Part shown: in pieces, positions 37,827 to 46,938 of the stretch
Numbering within the stretch: the first letter of the stretch is position 1
How the letters are laid out: each line of letters starts with the position of its first letter
DNA from: Planctomycetota bacterium
GTDB taxonomy: Bacteria; Planctomycetota; UBA1135; GCA-002686595
DNA length: 64,000 nucleotides
Assembly (NCBI GenBank): GCA_029259635.1
Contig: JAJDEU010000025.1
Coordinates: 1-64,000, forward strand
Direction: 5' to 3'
Notes under the pieces: model-generated
What the model saw: only the letters and a program-made list of their open reading frames with translations
Told to the model about the DNA's origin: nothing
Database searches by the model: none
Program-made: the position numbers and the translations under genes

Positions 37827-38607
37827 GGGGATGAAACGGTCCTCTCTTTAAAGGAAGAGTTAAAAACTAATCGTCTTAATAAGGGCACTGTGATTTTGTG
37901 GACAACCCGGTGGAGGGTGGCGCTAACTTCAGTCACAGAAGGAATTAGGAAGGGCGAGCTAGTCGTTGGCTTGTTGGAAATCTGTGTTGAAAACTCGGGG
38001 AGAAGGGTGGAGTTCCTCACCGTTATCCCAAGCGAGCTTGAGAGGGGGCTGAGTGTAGGTGGAGGGCCGTTGATGAATCCCCGGATCTCCCCTAGATTTC
38101 CCCGGGTTCTACCGGGGTTTTCCACCACTTGTGAACAGGTCATCTGGGGCTCGGAAACCACAGTTTCTAGGCCTCGCTCTACCCCTAGAAGGTAGCCGAT
38201 GGGGGGCTGGAAGTACACGTTGAAGGGGGCTCCAGAACTCGCTGATTGGGGCGCTCTCAGGAGCGGATTCGAAGGCCTCTCCGATCCTTCTCCGAGCGGT
38301 TTCCGGACGCCAGCAGCGAGCCGTCCGCGGCCGGGCAGGAGGGGTGCCTGAAACGGCGCTTTGGGGAGCCGAGCTCGGGGCTTCCTCATGCTCGATGTCG
38401 GAGCGGATTCACCGGTCGAACGCGCGGGATTTTGTCGCTGGACCCGGGCGAAGAAGCCCTCTTTCCGAGGGAGTGTTCGCCGACCTTTGCGGGTGGTAGC
38501 TAGGGGCAAGACCCTCCGGTGAGTCGGTGCGGTCATTGGAGACCACCGATATGCCTCAAGAGAACTGCTCACTCTATAGACCGCTCGCCCGCTCATGAGA
38601 GGTCGAG
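37827..38607. other. Candidate replication origin (oriC) between dnaA and dnaN
   Basis: This 781-bp gap between dnaN and dnaA has no supported gene. The dnaN side carries the most AT-rich stretch I see here (about 37849-37882, runs of TTAAA and TTAATAA), a candidate unwinding element. Near it are DnaA-box-like 9-mers with one or more differences from TTATCCACA: 37897-37905 (TGTGGACAA), 37983-37991 (TGTGTTGAA), 38023-38031 (TTATCCCAA), 38118-38126 (TTTTCCACC) and 38130-38138 (TGTGAACAG). No perfect box is present. The dnaA-proximal half is GC-rich and plain. A GC-skew switch here would settle the call. Confidence 0.6.
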
Positions 38608-40362
38608 TCAAGCTCCGCGGTAGCCAATTTGGCTGAGCAGCGAGGCCAAAAGCTCACAGGTCACAGCGTCGTCTCGCTGAGCTTTTTCAAGCTTCTGAAT
38701 CGCGTAGAGAACCGTCGAGTGGTCTCGTCCTCCGAAGTAGCCCCCGATTTCCTCAAGCGAGTGCCGGGTCACCCTGCGCGCGAGGAACATCCCCACCTGC
38801 CTCGGATAGGCGATGGCATTGGTGCGCTTGCGCGAGAGCAGGTCGGAGAGCTTGACGCCGAAGTGTTCCGTCACGAGACGCAGGATGTCTTCCATCGACG
38901 GCTGACCGCGGTGCTGCACAAAGACATCGCGCAGACACTCGCGGGCCAACTCGATGGTGAGCGGCCGGGCCGAGAGCTGAGCGAATCCGAGCAGCTTGAT
39001 AACCGCTCCTTCGAGCTCGCGAATGTTCGTGTCGATGTGCTCGGCCAGCATGGTCGCGATATCGTCAGGCAATTCGTGACCGCGGTTGCGGCTCTTGCGC
39101 TTGAGGATGGCCACGCGAGTTTCGAAACACGGCGGCTCGATCTCGGTCACGAGTCCCCACTTGAATCGGGAGACTAGGCGACCCTGCAAAGTCGGAATGT
39201 CCTTGGGCGGGCTGTCCGACGAGAGCACGATTTGCTTGTTCGCGTTGTAGAGCGTGTTGAAGGTGTGGAAGAACTCCTCCTGAGTGCGCTCCTTGTTCGC
39301 CAGAATGTGGATGTCGTCGACGACAAGGACGTCAACGTTCCGGTATTTGGTCCTGAACTTCTGTAGGTCCCCATTCTCGAGGGCGCTGATGAAGTGATTG
39401 ACGAAGGTCTCGCAGGACAGGTACAGGATTCGCGAAGAGGGGTCCCGTTCGAGGATCGTGTGGCAGAGGGACTGCAAGAGGTGTGTCTTGCCGAGGCCGA
39501 CGCTGCCGTGCAGGAAGTAGGGGTTGTAAGCCTGACCGGGAGTCTCGGAGACGCCAACCGATGCGGCGTGTGCAAACCTATTGCAGGGACCGACAACGAA
39601 GTTCTCGAACTGATAGCCGGTATTCAGTTGCGTGTCGCTCGCCTCGAGCAACGCGTGCTTCGGCGGGATTCCCGCCGGGCTGCCGTTACCTCCGCGAATG
39701 TTTGCGGGTGCGGGAGGTGGGGTCAGCGAAGCTGCGGGCTGCTCCGCGCGGCGTGCAACCATCAACTCTGGGTCGACGGTAAAGTCCACACGGCGCGATA
39801 GACCGAAGACCCGGGCAACGGCCTGCTCGAGGACGTCTCGGTAGTAGGTGTTGAGCCAGTCGCGCGTAAAGCCGTTCTGAACGGCAATGCGGACCGAAGT
39901 TTCATCGATGTGCGTGAGCGAAGTGCGGCGGAACCAGGTCTCGAATTGTTCGGCCTGAACCCGCTCCCGAATCGCGGCCTGGAGTCGTACCCAAGATTCT
40001 TCAAGGCTTTCGGAAGACGAGTAGGAGGAGCCGGGAGCCTGTGCGGGGGTGGACCCCGCTACCTGGGCTTCGAGATCCTCGAGCGGCTCGCGCTCAACTT
40101 GAGCCGCGCTTGTTGCCTCGTCGATCGATCGGTCACGCACGGGCCAGTCAGCACTGCTTTCCGTCGGCGGAAGAGTCTCTCGTGGATCCCCGTTCCGGTC
40201 GGGGTCGAGGCTCGGCTGCGCGGGGCGCAACTCGGTGGGGGGCTCGACGGCGGAGCGAGGCTCGATAGGCGCGTCGGAAGGCCGGCTGCCCGCCATTCTT
40301 TCGGACGGGATCGGTGGCGTGACCGGGAAGCTAGGGCTCCGGGGAGGTTCGGGCGAACTCAT
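38608..40362 (-). CDS. dnaA: Chromosomal replication initiator DnaA with a long N-terminal extension
   Basis: The 584-residue protein has domain I starting only at about residue 123 (SWVRLQAAIRERVQAEQFETWF). Then comes the AAA+ domain with Walker A GSVGLGKTH, Walker B VLVVDDIH and the sensor region SSDSPPKDIPTLQGRLVSRF, and domain IV with GGRDHSTVLYAIQKL. The first 120 residues are rich in proline, serine and acidic residues and look disordered. Most DnaA proteins begin directly with domain I, so either the extension is real or a later non-ATG start is used. The Walker A loop has Ser for the usual Gly (GSVGLGKT). Upstream lie tandem 15-bp repeats. Confidence 0.95.
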   Translation of the reverse strand: MSSPEPPRSPSFPVTPPIPSERMAGSRPSDAPIEPRSAVEPPTELRPAQPSLDPDRNGDPRETLPPTESSADWPVRDRSIDEATSAAQVEREPLEDLEAQVAGSTPAQAPGSSYSSSESLEESWVRLQAAIRERVQAEQFETWFRRTSLTHIDETSVRIAVQNGFTRDWLNTYYRDVLEQAVARVFGLSRRVDFTVDPELMVARRAEQPAASLTPPPAPANIRGGNGSPAGIPPKHALLEASDTQLNTGYQFENFVVGPCNRFAHAASVGVSETPGQAYNPYFLHGSVGLGKTHLLQSLCHTILERDPSSRILYLSCETFVNHFISALENGDLQKFRTKYRNVDVLVVDDIHILANKERTQEEFFHTFNTLYNANKQIVLSSDSPPKDIPTLQGRLVSRFKWGLVTEIEPPCFETRVAILKRKSRNRGHELPDDIATMLAEHIDTNIRELEGAVIKLLGFAQLSARPLTIELARECLRDVFVQHRGQPSMEDILRLVTEHFGVKLSDLLSRKRTNAIAYPRQVGMFLARRVTRHSLEEIGGYFGGRDHSTVLYAIQKLEKAQRDDAVTCELLASLLSQIGYRGA

Positions 40363-40905
40363 GGCTTAGCTCAGCTGAAATTCTTCCAGGAACGGACCAC
40401 GAACGCGGACATCAACGAGCTCTAAGCCCTGCAGGGGCAGATTCTGCAAAGGCAGACCCTGCAGGCCTCGCCTACAAGGTGCAGCGAGCGCAGAGCGCCC
40501 CCTCTCCGGTACCGTTTTCGCGATCATGTTCCCCTGCTCGACCAAATTGGCCGCCCCCGTAGCTGAATCCCGAGCGTTCGTATCGATGCCGTTGTCGCAG
40601 CGCCTACCGACGTCGAACCCGATTCCTGTCAGCTTGACTGGCGAAGGGCCCGTGGCCGCTTCCCTGCTGTCTCCCCCCTCAGTTGCTCGTTGATCAGCGC
40701 CGCTTGGACGGTTGCGCTGTCCTCGAAAGTACTCGTGAGCATGTCGCTTGCGAGCGCGCGGATGTTGTCGACGAGTTGCGTGAGGTGAGTTGGATCGGTG
40801 TCGTGTCTGTCGTTGTTGCGGAACGAATTAGAACGCGAAATCGACGATCGTCAACGAGAGTAAAGCAACCTTGTATCGAGTTGTTCACAACGCGCCGAGC
40901 CAGGC
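40363..40905. other. Gap upstream of dnaA
   Basis: These 543 bases hold no supported gene. They should contain the dnaA promoter. The dnaA-proximal end has three 15-bp tandem repeats (40427-40471). TTGTTCACA at 40881-40889 is a weak DnaA-box-like sequence near the end of the cysteine desulfurase gene. Short open frames on both strands lack recognisable features. Confidence 0.5.
40427..40471. repeat. Three tandem 15-bp repeats upstream of dnaA
   Basis: The units are CCCTGCAGGGGCAGA, TTCTGCAAAGGCAGA and CCCTGCAGGCCTCGC. The first two share 11 of 15 positions, and the third matches the first over its first nine bases. Each holds a CTGCA core. They sit 65-109 bp before the dnaA start, a place for operator sites, so a regulator binding side by side on one face of DNA is possible. 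Confidence 0.55.
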
Positions 40906-42072
40906 TCATGTTGCGCGCGACGACGCATTGATTTTTCTCAAAACATCCACCGCGTGTTGACAGTCTTCGCGCGTCGTGTTCCACCCGAGTGAGAGTCGCA
41001 AGCCGGCGCGCGCGTCATCGGAATCGAAACCCATTGCGAGCAAGACATGCGACGGTTCGAGCGAGCCACTTGCACAAGCCGAACCCGCGCTCGCTTCGCA
41101 GCCCGCAAGATCTAGTGCTGTTACTAGTACCTTGCCGTCTGTATCGGGCAACAAAATGGCGACGGTGTTCGGAAGACGCATGTCCGACTCCGAGTCGGGG
41201 CCGAGCAACTGCACGCCGGGCAGACTGTCGCGCAGCTGTTGCCAGAGCTCGAGCGCGAGGGACCGCAGCCGCGTCTGCGCGCTCGGTTGTTCCCGCGAAG
41301 CGATCTCGATCGCGAGGGCCGCCGCACCGAGAAGGGCAGCATTCTCGGTTCCGGGACGAAGGCCTAACTCTTGGCCGCCGCCGTAGCTTCTCGGCTCCAG
41401 CGGAGCGCCTTTTCGGCGGAAAAGCACTCCTGCGCCGATCGGACCGCCGACTTTGTGCGCGGAAAACGACGCATAGTCGACGTTCCACCCGCGAAGGTCG
41501 AGGGGGATCCGGCCGAGGGCCTGCACCGCGTCGACGTGGAGACGAGTCTCGATCTCTGCGCGGGTAAGTTCTCCTGCGAGGTCGCGGACAGGTTGGATGG
41601 TTCCGACCTCATTGTTGGCGAGGTGCACGCTGACGAGGGCTGGCGAGTCGGTCGCGGCGAGGGCGGCGCGCAGGCTCTCCCACCGAAGAGCGCCGCTGCC
41701 GTCCACTTCGATCCATCGCACCTGGATACCGCGCCTCTCCGCTTGCTCGGCAACTTCGAGAACAGAGGAGTGCTCCGCGCGCGTTGTGATCAGCGCGGTG
41801 CCCGCACCCATGGCATCGAGCGCTCCCCACAGGGCCAGGTTGTTCGACTCGGTACCGCCGGAGGTAAAGACGACTTCTTCCTCATCGACCTTTAATGCAG
41901 CGGCTGTTTGTTCGCGCGCAACGTCGATGACGTGGCGCGCCGCTCGTCCGGAGCGATGCAAGCTCGACGGGTTGCCGAGGTTTTTCTCCGTGAGCTCGCT
42001 CCACAGCTCTCGGACTTCGGGCCGAAGCGGAGAGGTGGAGTTGTGATCGAGGTATGCCCTTTCCAGACCCAT
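40906..42072 (-). CDS. Cysteine desulfurase (NifS/IscS family)
   Basis: This pyridoxal-phosphate enzyme takes sulfur from cysteine for Fe-S clusters or tRNA thiolation. The 388-residue protein shows AYLDHNSTSPLRPEV, the cofactor region FTSGGTESNNLAL, SAHKVGGPIGAGVLF with the Schiff-base lysine, and the catalytic cysteine in GSACASGSLEPSHVLLAMG. The loop length fits class I (IscS/NifS). No iscU or mnmA is adjacent. It ends 52 bp after parA starts reading through from the right. Confidence 0.92.
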   Translation of the reverse strand: MGLERAYLDHNSTSPLRPEVRELWSELTEKNLGNPSSLHRSGRAARHVIDVAREQTAAALKVDEEEVVFTSGGTESNNLALWGALDAMGAGTALITTRAEHSSVLEVAEQAERRGIQVRWIEVDGSGALRWESLRAALAATDSPALVSVHLANNEVGTIQPVRDLAGELTRAEIETRLHVDAVQALGRIPLDLRGWNVDYASFSAHKVGGPIGAGVLFRRKGAPLEPRSYGGGQELGLRPGTENAALLGAAALAIEIASREQPSAQTRLRSLALELWQQLRDSLPGVQLLGPDSESDMRLPNTVAILLPDTDGKVLVTALDLAGCEASAGSACASGSLEPSHVLLAMGFDSDDARAGLRLSLGWNTTREDCQHAVDVLRKINASSRAT

Positions 42073-42124
42073 GCTTACTCGGTGGCGAAGGGAGGACGCG
42101 GCCTCGGACCAGTGGGCTCCGGGT

Positions 42125-43093
42125 TCAGTAAGACTCGCCGTCTACGGCGGGCTGTTCGAAGGGCTGATCGGTGGAGTCTGTCGAGAGCGCGGACTCATCG
42201 TCCGAGTGCTGCGTGCTCGCCGCCGAATTCTCTGCGCGGTGAGGGGTCAGGACATCCTTCGACGACTCCTCCGCGGCGGTCTCGCTCGGCTGAGCGGAGT
42301 AGCCCACGGTTTTTTGGCCCAAGACCTCGTTGGCGAGCTGTCGGTAGTCCCGAGCGCCCGCCGAATCGCGAGCGTACTCGAAGATGGTCTGCCCGTAGCT
42401 CGGCGCCTCGGCCAGCTTGACGTTCGTGGCGATCGTGCGCTGGAAGACCTGACCCGGGAAGTACTTCCTAATCTCGGCCAAGACCTCTCGAGCAAGCCGC
42501 AGGCGACTGTCATACAGGCAGGCCACGATGCCCGTGATCGAAAGCTCGGGATTGATCCGTCGCCGCATGAGATCGACCACCTCGACGAGCTTCCCCATGC
42601 CCTGCAGGGCGAAGAACTCCGTCTGTAGCGCGATGAAGACTTCCTCGGCAGCGGCGAGCCCGTTGATGGCGAGCAGGCCGAGGCTCGGAGGGCAGTCATA
42701 GATCACGAAGTCGGCGGCGGATTTGCCCTCGCGCTCGCGATACTCGTTTTCCCAGGTTTCGATGGCGTCGCGCAGGAGGCTCTCGCGCCCCATCGCGTTG
42801 GCGAGTTCGAGCTCCGCGCCGGAGAGGTCGATGTTGCTGGGCAAGACTTGCAAGCCCAGCGTGCTGGTGGGAAGCAGAGCTTCCTCGACCGAGCTATTTC
42901 CGCACAGGACGGAGTAGGCCGAAGGTTCATCGCCGTCGACCGCGATGCCGAGGTGCATGCTGGCGTTGGCTTGGGGATCGAGGTCGATGAGCGCAACGCG
43001 CCAGCCCTGCAGCGCGAGTGCGGCGCTTAGGTTGACGGCGGTCGTCGTCTTCCCGACTCCGCCCTTTTGATTGATGAGTGCTATTCGCCGCAT
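42125..43093 (-). CDS. parA: Chromosome partitioning ATPase ParA/Soj
   Basis: From the ATG at 43093 the protein has 322 residues and starts RRIALINQKGGVGKTTTAVNLS, the deviant Walker A of ParA. VALIDLDPQANAS and VIYDCPPSLGLLAINGL complete the ATPase, and TNVKLAEAPSYGQTIFEYA is a Soj hallmark. An acidic, serine-rich tail of about 55 residues is extra. ParB lies 8.7 kb away at 51753 on the other strand, whereas the two genes usually adjoin. A longer frame up to 43231 has no family similarity and is rejected. Confidence 0.93.
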   Translation of the reverse strand: MRRIALINQKGGVGKTTTAVNLSAALALQGWRVALIDLDPQANASMHLGIAVDGDEPSAYSVLCGNSSVEEALLPTSTLGLQVLPSNIDLSGAELELANAMGRESLLRDAIETWENEYREREGKSAADFVIYDCPPSLGLLAINGLAAAEEVFIALQTEFFALQGMGKLVEVVDLMRRRINPELSITGIVACLYDSRLRLAREVLAEIRKYFPGQVFQRTIATNVKLAEAPSYGQTIFEYARDSAGARDYRQLANEVLGQKTVGYSAQPSETAAEESSKDVLTPHRAENSAASTQHSDDESALSTDSTDQPFEQPAVDGESY

Positions 43094-43418
43094 GGCAGAA
43101 CCGAAGTCGGTCCTCGTGCGAATCAATTTACGCTCATCTCTCTCGATCGGCGAGCGTCCTGGCGCGGAAGGCCAAAGATCTCGCGGAGCGGGAATCGAGG
43201 ATGAATTTGGCGGGCGAACCCTCACCGGCAAAGACCCTAAAGGTATAGAAAGCGGAAAACGTGAGGCTCGAAATCGAACGACCTTGCCTGATTGGCTCTA
43301 ATGGGCGCTTGAAGGGCAAAAGGAGGTTATAAGATGGTGCGACAATGGCCATGTGGGGCCCTATGCGGGTTCCGCGCAAGGCGAGAATGGGACCAAAGCC
43401 CCAACGGTAATTGGGCTA
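43094..43418. promoter_or_regulatory. Gap upstream of parA
   Basis: No gene is supported in these 325 bases, which separate the 3' end of bshC from the start of parA. On the minus strand TCTATACC around 43244-43252 could be a -10 element for parA. On the plus strand an AGGAGG (43321-43326) precedes ATG 43334, but that frame runs antisense into bshC. No strong parS match is seen here. Confidence 0.35.
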
Positions 43419-45008
43419 TCAAGTGGGGTTTTCGCTCTCTTCTAAGCGAAGGACTAGATGTTCGGTCGGCAGATCATCGAGTTGGCCCATCAACCCTTCG
43501 AGCCAGTCGGTACCGTGACGCGCGAAGAAGGGCAGGGAGCTCAAAACGTCTTCCTGCGGCTGATCGTGCGGCAATAGGCTATTTCGAAGCCGCCGAATTC
43601 GACGCCCCCGTTTCCCTCCCCGGTTTCGAACGGATCGATCGACACGAGCCGCTAAATTCTCCACCAAACCCTGGAGGGAACCGGCCGTTCGTTTGAGTTG
43701 GATCGAAAGCCCGCGGTCTAGTTCGGCGAGTTCCGCTCGCAGGGAGCGCAGCTCGCCGGCCGCGCGAGCGCTCAACTCTCGCATTCGATCGGCAATCGGT
43801 GCCGAATCCGTGTCGGGCTGGTCGTCGGAGGTCGGGACCGTGAGGATTTCGACCAACTCCTCTGCGCCCGACTTCAAGAAACTCTCGCAGTCGGGATCGA
43901 TCAAGGTTCCCCGCAAGCAGGGAACGAACACCGCGGGTGCGAGCTCCGTGCGAACTCGATGCTCCGCCATCGGGACGATGCTCTTCCACTGAGTCCACGT
44001 TCCGATGTGAGCGGCGATCGGCAAAACCGCCTCCTGTGCGAGAGGGAGCAAGAGCTCGCCCGGAGACCAGCTCTCTGGGTCTTGGACGATCACGGCCGCC
44101 AACTCGGCGATCGTTCGCGAGCCGGTTTCGTCGTGATACTGAAAGCCTTCGCCACCGGGTCGAAGCGCTGTTCGCCGAGTGTCGGTCACGCGAAAGAGGA
44201 GCTCCGGGGGATCGGTTTCATCAGGCGCAAGGTCGCGCGCGGGGTCTTGGAGAACAAGGCCGGCGAGCGCTCGAGAGAGCTCATTTCGCACCCAGTCGGG
44301 CTCGAGCACGACGAGGCCCATCGGGCCGAAAACAGCAAGAAGCCAACGCGAAAAGGCGGTTTCGAGGCTTTCTCCTTCGCGGGGAAACGCTGCTTCTAAT
44401 GCTACGTCCCGGAAGCTCAGTTCGGTGAACTCCTGCCGAAGGAACTCTCGAAGGGGCCCCAACCGATGGAGCTCCTCCTCAAGGATAATGCGCGAAACGG
44501 GCGCGCAGTTAGAGCCCAAGCTGGCGGGCGAGACTCGGCGCAGATTGAAGTTGTCGTTGAGAAGCTCGAGGTTGCGGATCGAGTCGAGGTCGTGACCGTC
44601 CGACTGATTCCAGAAGACCGGAACGACCGGTTTCCCCCACTCGGCGCTCAGAGATCGCGCGAGACGAATGGCGTGGAGCGCGCGATAAACGACATTGAGT
44701 GGGCCGCCGCAAAAGTGGGGCGGCGCTTGAACGAGGACAATGGATGCCGCTGGCTCTGCGAGCTTGCGAACCGACTCAAGGACGGCGACGTGGGGTTGAT
44801 ACGTCGCCAGATTCGCTTCCCAGTTCGCCGCGAGCTCACCGCGTTCATCGGAGTCCAGGGGGTCGGGAGGAATCGGAATCGATTCGAGGCGACGGGGGAC
44901 GATTAAGCCCGGGCGGCCGGAGAGGTGGGGATCGGCGGCGAGGCTTTGGCGTTCGAGCTCGCTAAGAGGGAACACATCGCCCGGCAGGTATTCGAGGGCG
45001 GCCCTCAT
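43419..45008 (-). CDS. bshC: Bacillithiol biosynthesis cysteine-adding enzyme BshC-like
   Basis: BshC adds cysteine to glucosaminyl-malate, the last step in making bacillithiol. The 529-residue protein has the family core FCGGPLNVVYRALHAIRLA followed by WGKPVVPVFWNQSDGHDLDSI, and the C-terminal coiled coil and QPQEDVLSSLPFFARHG block. The common TGQQPG entry motif reads VQAPPHF here, a clear change near the nucleotide site. bshA and bshB are not in the window. It lies 12 bp after pyrF in a minus-strand run. Bacillithiol or N-methyl-bacillithiol synthesis is plausible, but a divergent function cannot be ruled out. Confidence 0.8.
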   Translation of the reverse strand: MRAALEYLPGDVFPLSELERQSLAADPHLSGRPGLIVPRRLESIPIPPDPLDSDERGELAANWEANLATYQPHVAVLESVRKLAEPAASIVLVQAPPHFCGGPLNVVYRALHAIRLARSLSAEWGKPVVPVFWNQSDGHDLDSIRNLELLNDNFNLRRVSPASLGSNCAPVSRIILEEELHRLGPLREFLRQEFTELSFRDVALEAAFPREGESLETAFSRWLLAVFGPMGLVVLEPDWVRNELSRALAGLVLQDPARDLAPDETDPPELLFRVTDTRRTALRPGGEGFQYHDETGSRTIAELAAVIVQDPESWSPGELLLPLAQEAVLPIAAHIGTWTQWKSIVPMAEHRVRTELAPAVFVPCLRGTLIDPDCESFLKSGAEELVEILTVPTSDDQPDTDSAPIADRMRELSARAAGELRSLRAELAELDRGLSIQLKRTAGSLQGLVENLAARVDRSVRNRGGKRGRRIRRLRNSLLPHDQPQEDVLSSLPFFARHGTDWLEGLMGQLDDLPTEHLVLRLEESENPT

Positions 45009-45020
45009 CGGCTCTTGCGC

Positions 45021-45938
45021 CTAGCGACTCGAAGCCGGCTGATCGACTTGGATTTCGGCGTTGAGCTCGGCGATCATTTCGTCCAGCGCTCGCTTCGCCG
45101 CGTCTTTCCAGTGGAGCTCGGGATTCTGGCGATAGGCGAAGGCGATGCCGCGGGAGGAGTTGATGATCGCTCCTCGCCCGCCGGGCAGGAAGGCGGCGGA
45201 GAGGTCTTTCGCGGTCGCTCCCTGCGCTCCATAGCCGGGCAAGAGGAGGGGGCACTTGGGCAGTTTTTCGCGAAAGAGCCCGAGGTCGGAGGCATGGGTT
45301 GCGCCGACAACGGCTCCGATTGAGGAGAGCCCGCACTCGCCGATCAAACCTTCGCCCCACTGATTCACGCGCTCGGCGACGCGCTCCCAGAGCGGCGGAG
45401 TTCCGTGCAGTTGAAAGTCGCTACCGCCCGGATTGGAGGTTCTCACCAGGACGTAGAGTCCGCGACCGGTCGCGGCGCAGGCCTCGACCATCGGCTCGAC
45501 CGAATCGGCGCCGAGGTAGGGATTGACGGTGATGGCGTCGCAGAGGTGGGCTTCGTCTTCGGGGTTGGCGCTGCTGAGAAATGCGTTGGCATAGGCGCGA
45601 GCGGTGGAGGCGATGTCGCCGCGCTTAACGTCGCCGATGACGAGCAGACCGGCTTCGCGGGCCGTGCGAACGACGCGCTCCCAGGCCTGGACCCCGTCGC
45701 CACCCAACTCCTCGAAGAAGGCCGATTGGGGTTTTACCGCAGCGATTTTTCCCGTCGCAAGCTCGATAAGCTCGCAACAAAAATCGCCGAGTAGCTCAGC
45801 TCGGTCTCCGCGAGAAAGCTCGGTCGAGCGGACTCCTTCGTACTCGGCGGGCAGGAGATCGATGTGCGGATCGATGCCGAGCAGACAAGCGTTCCCGACC
45901 TTCTTGGTGGCTTGGTCGAGACGGTCGGCGAAGTTCAC
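45021..45938 (-). CDS. pyrF: Orotidine 5'-phosphate decarboxylase (long type)
   Basis: PyrF makes UMP. The 305-residue protein belongs to the longer class: CLLGIDPHIDLLP starts the barrel, AAVKPQSAFFEELG follows, and LVIGDVKRGDIASTARAYANAFL holds the Lys and Asp of the active site. LLLPGYGAQGATAKDL and INSSRGIAFAY bind phosphate. It lies between the DUF502 gene (10-bp gap) and bshC (12-bp gap), so they form one transcript. Confidence 0.93.
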   Translation of the reverse strand: MNFADRLDQATKKVGNACLLGIDPHIDLLPAEYEGVRSTELSRGDRAELLGDFCCELIELATGKIAAVKPQSAFFEELGGDGVQAWERVVRTAREAGLLVIGDVKRGDIASTARAYANAFLSSANPEDEAHLCDAITVNPYLGADSVEPMVEACAATGRGLYVLVRTSNPGGSDFQLHGTPPLWERVAERVNQWGEGLIGECGLSSIGAVVGATHASDLGLFREKLPKCPLLLPGYGAQGATAKDLSAAFLPGGRGAIINSSRGIAFAYRQNPELHWKDAAKRALDEMIAELNAEIQVDQPASSR

Positions 45939-45948
45939 GGGGTTCGGT

Positions 45949-46878
45949 TTAGGCTGCCCGCTTCTTGGCTTTCTCGAGGACTTCGCGCCTGCGAGCTTCG
46001 TCGATCTGCTGTCCTGGCGGAATCAAAACGCCACCGGAGACCGTGACTCGCAGAGCTTCGTCAACCGAGATCGGCACGGGGACGAGATCCTTCGCGGGGA
46101 CAATAATCGTATACCCGGTCATGGGCATTGGCGAGGAGGGAATGAAGACGCAGACAAGTTCCTGGCCGGTCTTTTCCCAGAGAGCGCGCGGCGCGGTATT
46201 GGTGACGAAGCCAATCGCCCAGAGGCCCTCGCTCGGATACGGCACGGCGACCACGGTCTCGAAGTCATTCTGCGCGTCGTTCTTCTCAGCCAGGAAGAAC
46301 TCGACGAGCTGTTTGGAGTAGGGGTAGACCGAGCGCACGAAGGGGATCGCGTTGAGCGCTTTTTCGATCGAGGCCATAAAGCTGCGGCCGATGAATCCGC
46401 TCAGCGTCCAGCCGGCCATGAGCACGACGATCAGGGAGACGATGACGCCGATCAGCGGGTGGACGTGGGCTTCGACAGCTTTGCGAAGTTTGTCCCGATC
46501 GATGCAGAGCTCCTCCGGGGACCGGAAGAAGCCCTCGTGATCCGCGCGCAGGAGTTCGAGCTGGTTGGCGAAGTTCGATGAGCGCATGTAGCCGACCTGG
46601 GCACCAAGGGTTTGCAGGTCGAGGGGCAGCGCTTCCGGATCGAGGAAGGCCTCGTCGTAGGGGTCGATTTCCAGGTCTTCCAGGGCGCTCCAGCCGAGAG
46701 TGTTGCCCTCCAGACACCAGTAAATGGTGCTGTTGACCGGGCGAGTGACATAGGCGCCGGCGAACTGGAAGACGGTGACGAAGATGAAGACCGTGAGAAC
46801 GACGGGGAGAACGGTCACGAGTCCGCGCAGGAAGAGCAGCGCGAGGCGCGAGCGTTTGGATCGTTTCGAGTGGGCCAT
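45949..46878 (-). CDS. DUF502 membrane protein
   Basis: The 309-residue protein has two hydrophobic segments: LFLRGLVTVLPVVLTVFIFVT near the N-terminus and GVIVSLIVVLMAGWTLSGFI about residue 145. These are followed by a soluble part with IPFVRSVYPYSKQLVEFF, FVTNTA, VFIPSSPMPMTGYTIIVPAKDLVPV and SVDEALRVTVSGG, which are the DUF502 blocks. The loop between the two membrane segments is about 100 residues longer than usual. Function is unknown; plant homologues (LIKE COV) affect vascular patterning. It is upstream of pyrF in the same operon. Confidence 0.85.
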   Translation of the reverse strand: MAHSKRSKRSRLALLFLRGLVTVLPVVLTVFIFVTVFQFAGAYVTRPVNSTIYWCLEGNTLGWSALEDLEIDPYDEAFLDPEALPLDLQTLGAQVGYMRSSNFANQLELLRADHEGFFRSPEELCIDRDKLRKAVEAHVHPLIGVIVSLIVVLMAGWTLSGFIGRSFMASIEKALNAIPFVRSVYPYSKQLVEFFLAEKNDAQNDFETVVAVPYPSEGLWAIGFVTNTAPRALWEKTGQELVCVFIPSSPMPMTGYTIIVPAKDLVPVPISVDEALRVTVSGGVLIPPGQQIDEARRREVLEKAKKRAA

Positions 46879-46938
46879 TCGGGAGGATGCGGGTCGGGCG
46901 TGGTGCGGGGTCAGGATGAAGGGCGGCGATCGGGCGGT

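Noticed and set aside
43334-43696. Plus-strand frame with a strong AGGAGG 7 bp before its ATG
   Set aside because: It runs antisense into the 3' end of bshC, its protein has no recognisable features, and the upstream part is only 28 codons.
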